Positions 16,979 through 23,151 of a stretch of DNA of 37,793 nt are shown here, piece after piece. The stretch comes from an uncultured Bacteroidales bacterium (lineage in GTDB: Bacteria > Bacteroidota > Bacteroidia > Bacteroidales > UBA4417). Position numbers and translations under genes: made by a program. Below the pieces are notes generated by a model that saw only the letters and a list, made by a program, of their open reading frames with translations, had not been told where the DNA came from and searched no databases. The stretch's first letter is position 1. Each line of letters starts with the position of its first letter. The stretch covers positions 1 to 37,793 of the forward strand of contig CAJAXK010000485.1 of the NCBI GenBank assembly GCA_903946925.1, given 5' to 3'.

Positions 16979-17323
16979 ATGAAATTGAAAGAAATAGCCA
17001 CCATCCTCAACGCTGAAATTGTTTGCGGGCATAGTAAACTCGACAGGGAGGTTAACGCTGTTTTTGCATCGGACTTAATGAGCGATGTACTTACCATTGA
17101 TAGTGAAAAACTCCTGCTCCTCACAGGGCTTGTAAACATTCAAACCATACGGACTTCCGAAATGTCGGACATAAAAAACATCGTGTTGGTTCGCAACAAA
17201 AAGGCCAGTCCTGAAATGATTGCTTTGGCTGAAGAAAACAGGATAGTAATCATGCAATGCAGCTATTCTATGTACAAATCGTGCGGTCTATTGTTTCAAA
17301 ATGGTTTAAACCCTGTATATTAA
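16979..17323 (+). CDS. DRTGG-domain protein, first copy
   Basis: A 114-residue single-domain protein. MKLKEIATILNAEIVCG, the following VFASDLMSDVLTI and the C-terminal segment of a DRTGG fold (INNxx-type VLVRNKKASPEM...) identify it. DRTGG domains occur in HPr kinase N-termini, phosphotransacetylase and CBS-domain proteins, where their role is unclear but probably ligand- or partner-binding. Freestanding copies are typical neighbours of sensory [FeFe]-hydrogenase-like genes. No kinase P-loop is present. It opens operon B and is only 12 bp before the ATPase gene. A related copy at 19255 shares the SDLLSDVMG-type motif, which suggests that the two could pair. Confidence 0.8.
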   Translation: MKLKEIATILNAEIVCGHSKLDREVNAVFASDLMSDVLTIDSEKLLLLTGLVNIQTIRTSEMSDIKNIVLVRNKKASPEMIALAEENRIVIMQCSYSMYKSCGLLFQNGLNPVY

Positions 17324-17335
17324 ACTTAGTACAAT

Positions 17336-17755
17336 ATGCAGTTCGAGTATTCAATAGAAGCAGGTAATTTCACCAAAGCAGGTGATGCATCCAGTAGTTT
17401 TAAAAAAATCCTGAAGCAGCTCAATGTTGACCCCCAAATCATAAAACGGATAGTAGTTTCGCTTTACGAAGGCGAAGTAAATATTGTAGCACATGCCAAT
17501 GGCGGCAAAGTTATCTGCGAAGTTGATCCCAGCCGCGTTTATATACAGCTTATTGATAAAGGGCCAGGAATACCGGATATTCCGAAAGCCATGCAAGCGG
17601 GATATTCCACTGCATCGGCTAAAGTTAGGGAGATGGGCTTCGGTGCGGGCATGGGCCTACAAAATATCAAGAATAATGCCGACGAACTTATTATCAATAG
17701 CGAAGTGGGCGTTGGTACAAAACTTGAAATAATTGTCAACCTGCCACACTCATAA
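17336..17755 (+). CDS. Anti-sigma-type (RsbW/SpoIIAB-like) ATP-binding protein
   Basis: A 139-residue GHKL ATPase with no other domain. The N box is SLYEGEVNIVAHA (Glu45/47, Asn49), the G1 box is DKGPGIPD (74-81) and the glycine-rich lid is GFGAGMGLQNIK (101-112). The size and the EGEVNIVAHA pattern are of the anti-sigma factor/serine kinase group rather than a classical histidine kinase, as there is no dimerisation helix and no phospho-histidine box. No sigma factor, STAS anti-anti-sigma or PP2C phosphatase is encoded in this window, so the partner is unknown. It is translated with tight coupling to its neighbours: 12 bp after the DRTGG gene and 3 bp before the hydrogenase-like gene. Confidence 0.85.
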   Translation: MQFEYSIEAGNFTKAGDASSSFKKILKQLNVDPQIIKRIVVSLYEGEVNIVAHANGGKVICEVDPSRVYIQLIDKGPGIPDIPKAMQAGYSTASAKVREMGFGAGMGLQNIKNNADELIINSEVGVGTKLEIIVNLPHS

Positions 17756-17758
17756 GTT

Positions 17759-19108
17759 ATGGATAGCAAACACTTTCATCATGCACTGAAAATAAGCAGC
17801 GAAATCTGTATGGGTTGTTCGCATTGCATGAGTGTTTGCCCTACCGAAGCCATACGGGTGCGCAATGGTAAAGCCATACTTTACGAAAACCGCTGCGTTG
17901 ATTGTGGCGAGTGTTTTAAAGCCTGCCCTGTGAGCGCAATATATATTGATCAGGACGATTTTGTAAGGATACAGGCATACAATTACCGTATTGCATTGGT
18001 TCCGGCGGTCTTTTTTGGGCAGTTTCCCGAAGAAGTTACCCATAACCAAATTTACAACGCTATATTGGCAAACGGGTTTACACACATTTACGAAGTGGAA
18101 ATGGGTGTTGATCTGTTAGTGGACGAAGTGAAAGCTTACGCAAAATCGCACCCGGAAAAAAAACCACTAATTTCTTCGTTCTGCCCTGCAATCATAAGGT
18201 TGGTTCAGGTAAAATTCCCGGCACTTACCGAAAATATAATACTGCTAAAACCTCCATTGGATATTACTGCTTTGTATTGCCGCAAGGAACTGACCGACAA
18301 AGGCGTGAACCCGGCTGAAATTGGCGTTTTTTACATTACCCCATGCGCTGCTAAGATTGCCGCAATCAAAAGCCCCGTTGGCGAGGACTATTCCATGATC
18401 ACAGGTGTGATAAATATGGATACGCTATACAATAAGGTGTATAAATTTATACGCAACGACAGATCGCTGAACCCTAAACAAAATTCATACAGGCCGCTTT
18501 CAAAAACAGCTTTGGAGTGGACACTCACCCGAGGCGAAGCAAGCCATGTACCAGGCAGGAGCCTTGCCATTGACGAAATCCACAATGTTATCGAATTTTT
18601 AGAAAAAATAGAAAACGATGAAATTGGCGACATTGATTTCCTGGAACTCCGGGCTTGCGACGAAAGTTGTGCCGGTGGTGTACTTTTATCAGCCAACCGT
18701 TTCCTTGTAGCCGAAAGGTTAAGGGCATATTCGAAGGCAGAAACCAAGGGATTAAATAAAACTGAAGGCATACTCGCCTATAAAGAGTATCTGTTGCGCA
18801 GAATGAACATTCAATCAATAAACCCACGCAGCATGATGAAATTGGACGAAAACATGGAAATTGCCATGCGCAAGATGGAAAAATCGGGCCGCATGCTGCA
18901 ATGCCTGCCTTTAACCGATTGCGGCGCCTGTGGAGCACCTAATTGCCAGGCATTCGCTAACGATATTGCACTTGGCGAAGCCGACATAAGGCAATGCATT
19001 TTCATCCAAAAAAACAGGGAGCAAACCGGCGAACTTTCACCTGACGAATCCCTCGAAATGCTCAAAAGCATCTGGGGCAACGATAAGTTTTTCTCCAATA
19101 GCAAATAG
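17759..19108 (+). CDS. Ferredoxin / H-cluster / FeS protein, putative H2 sensor (group C/D-like hydrogenase)
   Basis: A 449-residue protein in three parts. Residues 15-60 form a 2[4Fe-4S] ferredoxin (Cys17, 20, 23, 27 and 46, 49, 52, 56). About 75-345 is an [FeFe]-hydrogenase large-subunit C-terminal domain in which all four H-cluster cysteines survive (Cys142, 196, 300, 304). The motifs have drifted: L1 is SSFCPAI with Phe141 where the proton-relay cysteine normally sits, L2 is TPCAAKIAA without the usual Glu, and L3 is RACDESCAGG. About 385-415 is a PF04060-type FeS domain (Cys388, 391, 396, 413). The PAS domain of group C HydS is absent. Loss of the relay points to sensing or very slow turnover rather than catalysis. 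It sits centrally in the regulatory half of operon B. Confidence 0.88.
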   Translation: MDSKHFHHALKISSEICMGCSHCMSVCPTEAIRVRNGKAILYENRCVDCGECFKACPVSAIYIDQDDFVRIQAYNYRIALVPAVFFGQFPEEVTHNQIYNAILANGFTHIYEVEMGVDLLVDEVKAYAKSHPEKKPLISSFCPAIIRLVQVKFPALTENIILLKPPLDITALYCRKELTDKGVNPAEIGVFYITPCAAKIAAIKSPVGEDYSMITGVINMDTLYNKVYKFIRNDRSLNPKQNSYRPLSKTALEWTLTRGEASHVPGRSLAIDEIHNVIEFLEKIENDEIGDIDFLELRACDESCAGGVLLSANRFLVAERLRAYSKAETKGLNKTEGILAYKEYLLRRMNIQSINPRSMMKLDENMEIAMRKMEKSGRMLQCLPLTDCGACGAPNCQAFANDIALGEADIRQCIFIQKNREQTGELSPDESLEMLKSIWGNDKFFSNSK

Positions 19109-19111
19109 AAT

Positions 19112-19204
19112 AGTGAATTACGAGGTACGAATTACGAATGAAGAATTACGAATGAAGAATTACCAATAACCACTAACCATTAACACTTCGACTTCGCTCA
19201 GTTT
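19112..19204. repeat. Fragment of family B-like repeat inside operon B
   Basis: GAATTACGAGGTACGAATTACGAATGAAGAATTACG and similar units are followed by CCAATAACCACTAACCATTAA and ACACTTCGACTTCGCTCAG (19183-19201). The words are those of the family B repeats. This fills most of the only wide gap (146 bp) in the otherwise tight 5' half of operon B. Confidence 0.6.
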
Positions 19205-19207
19205 CCG

Positions 19208-19244
19208 CCAATAACCAATAACCAATAACCAATAACTAATAACC
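19208..19244. repeat. Heptamer microsatellite (CCAATAA)4 plus one variant
   Basis: Four perfect CCAATAA units, one CTAATAA and a trailing CC, ending 10 bp before the second DRTGG gene. It is the reverse complement of the GGTTATT array at 258-315. Confidence 0.9.
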
Positions 19245-19254
19245 ACTCCCCAAC

Positions 19255-19590
19255 ATGCAGGTAAAAGATATAATTTCAATACTCGATTTGAAAATATTTG
19301 GTGGAAACCAAGGATTAGAACGCGAAATTTCAGGCGGTTATACTTCTGATTTGCTGAGCGATGTAATGGGCCATGCCGATAGTGGCAAAGTGTGGATCAC
19401 CTTACAGACACATAAAAATGTAATCGCAATAGCTTCGCTAAAGGAATTGGCTGCCGTAATATTGATCAAAGGGTTGGAGCCTGATGCCGATATGCTGGCC
19501 CAAGCCGAAGAAGAAGGGATTGCTGTTTTGGGTAGCAACGAGCAGGCTTTCGAGGTAACCGGAAAACTATTTAACTTGCTAACACGCTAA
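19255..19590 (+). CDS. DRTGG-domain protein, second copy
   Basis: A 111-residue relative of the protein at 16979: MQVKDIISILDLKIFGG, then SGGYTSDLLSDVMGHA and a C-terminal QAEEEGIAVLGSNEQAFEVT. It is a complete freestanding DRTGG domain without catalytic motifs. Two diverged copies flanking the H-cluster protein suggest a heteromeric scaffold or ligand-binding pair; this is an inference. It starts at the ATG at 19255 directly after the CCAATAA microsatellite, so its translation signals lie in repeat DNA (CACTCCCCAAC precedes the ATG, no Shine-Dalgarno sequence). It is followed after 2 bp by the PHP gene. Confidence 0.8.
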   Translation: MQVKDIISILDLKIFGGNQGLEREISGGYTSDLLSDVMGHADSGKVWITLQTHKNVIAIASLKELAAVILIKGLEPDADMLAQAEEEGIAVLGSNEQAFEVTGKLFNLLTR

Positions 19591-19592
19591 AA

Positions 19593-20333
19593 ATGAACAC
19601 CTACCGGGCCGACCTCCACTTACACACAGTACTTTCTCCCTGTGGCGATTTGGAAATGAGCCCGGCAAATATGATAAGCAAAGCTTGCGAAAAAGGCCTG
19701 GATATTATTGGCATAACCGACCATAACTCAACCAAACATTGCAAGCTTATTAAAAAAATGGCCGAACCCGCCGGATTGTTTGTGCTGATGGGAGCCGAAG
19801 TTACAACACGCGAAGAAGTACATTGCCTCACGTTCTTTGAAAACGATAGCCAATTAGATGAATTTCAGCATTATCTGGAAGAACATCTGCCTCCTATCCT
19901 TAACAATATTGAAAAATTCGGGTATCAGGTAGTTGTTGATGAAAATGAGAATATACTTGAGCAGGTTGATTTTTTGTTGCTTTCGGCCCTGGATCAATCC
20001 ATTGAGCAAATCGAAAAAAAGGTTCACTCGTTGGGCGGCATTTTTATCCCTGCCCATATCGACAGGCCAAGCTACAGCATAATCAGCCAATTGGGGTTTA
20101 TTCCCGGCGACCTTTTGATTGATGGGATCGAAATATCGGCCAACTGTAAGTTGCAGTCGGCAATGCCAATGATGCCCAAAAATTTTGAAAAAGCAATAAT
20201 CAGGAGTTCGGACGCACATTACATTCAAGATATTGGAAAAGTTTTTACAGTTTTCGAGATGGAATGCCGTACTTTTAGTGAAATTAAAAAAGCCCTACAA
20301 AACACAATGGAACGTAAAGTTTCGATAGCATGA
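19593..20333 (+). CDS. PHP-domain phosphoesterase
   Basis: A 246-residue metal-dependent hydrolase-type protein. Polymerase-and-histidinol-phosphatase motifs are all present: DLHLHT (Asp7, His9, His11), ITDHN (Asp43, His44), Glu69 in GAEVTTREEVH with His77, AHIDRPS (His155) and SSDAH (Asp207, His209). This gives a full set for a two- or three-metal centre. Relatives include nucleotidases and phosphatases acting on small phosphates; the substrate here is not evident. Its conserved place between DRTGG and ATPase genes suggests that it breaks down a phospho-ligand or phosphoprotein in the regulatory module (inference). Its stop overlaps the next gene's ATG by 4 bp (ATGA). Confidence 0.85.
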   Translation: MNTYRADLHLHTVLSPCGDLEMSPANMISKACEKGLDIIGITDHNSTKHCKLIKKMAEPAGLFVLMGAEVTTREEVHCLTFFENDSQLDEFQHYLEEHLPPILNNIEKFGYQVVVDENENILEQVDFLLLSALDQSIEQIEKKVHSLGGIFIPAHIDRPSYSIISQLGFIPGDLLIDGIEISANCKLQSAMPMMPKNFEKAIIRSSDAHYIQDIGKVFTVFEMECRTFSEIKKALQNTMERKVSIA

Positions 20334-20875
20334 AAGATTTAGCTTCGCACATACTTGATATTTTGCAAAATTCGGTAACAGCCGGGTCAAGCCTGATTGA
20401 GGTCAGTATTGACGAACTGCCTGTTTCTGATAAGTATGTGTTGCGGATTGTGGACGATGGCAAAGGAATGGATGCCGAAACGATAAAACAAGTAACAGAT
20501 CCGTTTTTCACTACCCGAACAACCCGAAAAGTAGGGCTTGGATTGCCTTTGTTGAAGCAAAATGTGGAACGTACAGGAGGCAGTTTTGCCATCCATTCGC
20601 AACTCGGAAAAGGGACTGAAGTGGTAGCAGAATTCGGATTTAATCATCTTGATAGGCTCCCAACCGGCGATATTGCAGGCACTTTGGCATTAACGGCTTC
20701 GTCATATCCCGAAATTGATTTTTTCTACACGCATACCACGTCCATAGCAACATTTGTATTCGATACTATCGAAATAAAAGAAAAACTGGAAAGCATCCCC
20801 ATTAACGATCCAGAAGTTATCAATTTTATGAAAGATTTGATACGCGACAACCTAACGTCAATAAAAGCATCCTAA
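20330..20875 (+). CDS. GHKL ATPase (histidine-kinase-like ATP-binding domain without phosphoacceptor helix)
   Basis: A 181-residue protein. The N box is HILDILQNSVTAGSSLIE (Asn14), laid out like MutL/Hsp90-type GHKL proteins; the G1 box is VDDGKGMD (41-48) and the G2 region is TRKVGLGLPLLKQ (65-77). There is no HisKA dimerisation domain, so it is not an ordinary sensor kinase. Residues 110-181 form a small extra domain of unknown type. It is translationally coupled to the PHP gene by the 4-bp overlap and followed after 47 bp by the HndB-like gene. Together with the anti-sigma-type ATPase at 17336 it gives the module two different ATP-binding switches. A role in phosphorylation of a protein partner is possible but unproven. 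Confidence 0.85.
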   Translation: MKDLASHILDILQNSVTAGSSLIEVSIDELPVSDKYVLRIVDDGKGMDAETIKQVTDPFFTTRTTRKVGLGLPLLKQNVERTGGSFAIHSQLGKGTEVVAEFGFNHLDRLPTGDIAGTLALTASSYPEIDFFYTHTTSIATFVFDTIEIKEKLESIPINDPEVINFMKDLIRDNLTSIKAS

Positions 20876-20922
20876 ATAAATAATTAGCAACGATTTACCA
20901 ACAGTAAAAAAATCAAAACCAA

Positions 20923-21321
20923 ATGACAAAAATCACATCATTAGCTGATTTAAAAAACATTAAAGCGTCTGTTGAGGCCAAAATGAGTCTTCGCGAACGC
21001 AGCGAAACGCCTGATAGCATGGTGCAAATCAGGGTAGCGATGGCCACTTGCGGCATTGCATCGGGTGCCAAGATAGTAATGGATTATCTGATCAACGAAC
21101 TAGACAAACGCAGCATACCAGCCATAGTAACCCAAACAGGCTGCATGGGATATTGCTACGCCGAACCAACCATTGAGGTAACGCGCCCAGGCCAACAACC
21201 CCTGGTATTTGGGTATGTTGATTCAAAAAAAGCCGACCAGATTATTGAAAAATACATCAAAAATGGCGAGCTGCTCGATGGCATTATCCCAGTTAACTAC
21301 GAAAACATTGAAGGCAAGTAA
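20923..21321 (+). CDS. hndB: HndB-like thioredoxin-fold [2Fe-2S] protein
   Basis: A 132-residue subunit resembling HndB of the Desulfovibrio NADP-reducing hydrogenase. Three cysteines are visible at the cluster positions: Cys43 in MATCGIASGA, and Cys74 and Cys78 in GCMGYCYAEP. The spot where a classical NuoE-type domain has its second cysteine is Ser/Gly here, as I recall for HndB proteins as well, so cluster ligation may be incomplete or use another residue. The first 30 residues are a charged helix. It is 20 bp before hndC and probably belongs to the tetrameric hydrogenase rather than to the sensor module, though it could link the two. Confidence 0.8.
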   Translation: MTKITSLADLKNIKASVEAKMSLRERSETPDSMVQIRVAMATCGIASGAKIVMDYLINELDKRSIPAIVTQTGCMGYCYAEPTIEVTRPGQQPLVFGYVDSKKADQIIEKYIKNGELLDGIIPVNYENIEGK

Positions 21322-21341
21322 TAAATCCTGGAGGAATTAAT

Positions 21342-23135
21342 ATGACACAATTCAAAATGCACCTGCTGGTGTGCGGAGGTACCGGCTGCCGGGCTTCGGA
21401 AAGCGAAACGCTTTTTCTTAGCCTGAAAAAAGAAGTTTCGGAAAAAGGTTTAGAAAGTGAAGTGCAGGTAATTACAACCGGATGCTTTGGCTTTTGCGAA
21501 AAAGGCCCAATCGTGAAAGTGATGCCCGACAACACTTTTTACACCCAGGTTAAACCCGAAGATGCAATCGAAATTATTGCAGAGCACGTTATTAAAGGTC
21601 GCAAGGTCAATCGCTTGCTGTATGTGAACCCCGAAACCGAACAACATGTTTCCGATTCGAAACACATGGGTTTTTACCGCAAACAACTTCGCATCGCTTT
21701 GCGCAACTGCGGGTTTATTGATCCCGAAAACATCGAAGAATACATTTCGCGCGATGGGTATGCTGCATTGGCAAAATGTTTGACAGAAATGACTCCTGCC
21801 CAGGTTATAGAAGAAATGAAAAAGAGTGGTCTTCGTGGCCGTGGTGGCGGAGGATTCCCAACCGGGCTGAAATGGGAAATTACCAGCAAGAGCCAAGCTG
21901 ACCAAAAATATGTAGTTTGCAACGCCGACGAAGGCGACCCTGGCGCATTTATGGATCGTTCGATCCTTGAAGGCGACCCACATTCGGTAATAGAAGCCAT
22001 GGCCATTTGTGGTTATTGCATAGGCGCAACTAAAGGTGTGGTGTATATCCGTGCCGAATATCCGTTAGCTGTCGAAAGGTTGAAAATAGCCATGAAACAA
22101 GCTTCCGAATTTGGTTTGCTGGGCAAAAATATTTTCGGGACCGATTTTGAATTTGAAATAGATATCCGCTACGGCGCAGGTGCGTTTGTTTGTGGCGAGG
22201 AAACTGCCCTAATCCATTCCATGGAAGGCTTGCGTGGCGAACCAACCATTAAACCACCGTTCCCAAGCGTTTCGGGCTATCTCGAAAAACCAACCAATGT
22301 AAACAATGTTGAAACTTTTGCCAATGTTCCGGTAATCATCAACAAAGGTGCTGCCTGGTTTGCTTCCATTGGAAGTGAAAAATCGAAAGGCACCAAGGTA
22401 TTCGCATTGGCTGGAAAAATAAACAACGTTGGACTTATAGAAGTTCCAATGGGTACCACTTTGCGTGATATCATCTTCGAAATTGGCGGTGGCATTAAAG
22501 ACGGCAAAAAATTTAAAGCTGTGCAAACAGGCGGTCCTTCGGGAGGTTGCCTCACCGAAAAACACCTTGATATAGCTATTGACTTCGATTCGTTGACCGC
22601 CGCCGGTTCCATGATGGGATCGGGTGGTATGATTGTTATGGACGAAGATGACTGTATGGTTTCCATCGCAAAATTCTACCTCGATTTTACCGTTGAAGAA
22701 TCCTGCGGAAAATGCGCACCATGTCGTATAGGCAACAAGCGCTTGAACGAGATGTTGGAAAAAATATGCGAAGGGAAAGGTACCATGAAGGATCTGGACC
22801 TTTTGCGAAACCTGAGTTATGTAATCAAGGACACTTCGCTTTGCGGACTTGGGCAAACCTCGCCAAACCCGGTACTCTCGACCATGGAAAATTTTTACCC
22901 TGAGTACTTGGCGCATATTGTTGACCATAAATGCCCAAGTGGACAGTGCAAGGCTCTGTTACAATACGTAATTGAAGCCGAAAACTGCGTTGGTTGTACC
23001 GCTTGTGCCCGCAACTGCCCTGTCAACGCAATATCCGGCGAACGTAAAGGCATCCATGTTATTGATCAGGCTACCTGTATAAAATGTGGCGCCTGTTTGG
23101 AAAAATGTAAGTTCAACGCAGTGTTTATCAAGTAA
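21342..23135 (+). CDS. hndC: HndC: NuoF-type flavin subunit with extra [2Fe-2S] and ferredoxin domains
   Basis: A 597-residue subunit with three modules. Residues 1-90 are a thioredoxin-like [2Fe-2S] domain (Cys11, 16, 48, 52). About 110-520 is the NuoF core with GLRGRGGGGFPTGLKW (163-178), CNADEGDPGAFMDRS and the [4Fe-4S] ligands Cys455, 458, 461 and 501. About 540-597 is a two-cluster ferredoxin (Cys549, 552, 555, 559 and 579, 582, 585, 589). This full set matches the flavin subunit of electron-bifurcating [FeFe]-hydrogenases, where FMN splits electrons between NAD(P) and ferredoxin. A GGAGGA site lies just upstream of the ATG. The genes on both sides are 20 and 16 bp away. Confidence 0.95.
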   Translation: MTQFKMHLLVCGGTGCRASESETLFLSLKKEVSEKGLESEVQVITTGCFGFCEKGPIVKVMPDNTFYTQVKPEDAIEIIAEHVIKGRKVNRLLYVNPETEQHVSDSKHMGFYRKQLRIALRNCGFIDPENIEEYISRDGYAALAKCLTEMTPAQVIEEMKKSGLRGRGGGGFPTGLKWEITSKSQADQKYVVCNADEGDPGAFMDRSILEGDPHSVIEAMAICGYCIGATKGVVYIRAEYPLAVERLKIAMKQASEFGLLGKNIFGTDFEFEIDIRYGAGAFVCGEETALIHSMEGLRGEPTIKPPFPSVSGYLEKPTNVNNVETFANVPVIINKGAAWFASIGSEKSKGTKVFALAGKINNVGLIEVPMGTTLRDIIFEIGGGIKDGKKFKAVQTGGPSGGCLTEKHLDIAIDFDSLTAAGSMMGSGGMIVMDEDDCMVSIAKFYLDFTVEESCGKCAPCRIGNKRLNEMLEKICEGKGTMKDLDLLRNLSYVIKDTSLCGLGQTSPNPVLSTMENFYPEYLAHIVDHKCPSGQCKALLQYVIEAENCVGCTACARNCPVNAISGERKGIHVIDQATCIKCGACLEKCKFNAVFIK

Positions 23136-23151
23136 GAAAGGGGAATAAACC

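Noticed and set aside
17336-17755. Ordinary two-component sensor kinase
   Set aside because: No HisKA domain, no phospho-histidine box, no transmembrane segment, and no adjacent response regulator.
21450-22928. Long antisense frames opposite hndC
   Set aside because: Typical shadows of a coding strand with strong codon bias; the forward frame has complete family motifs.
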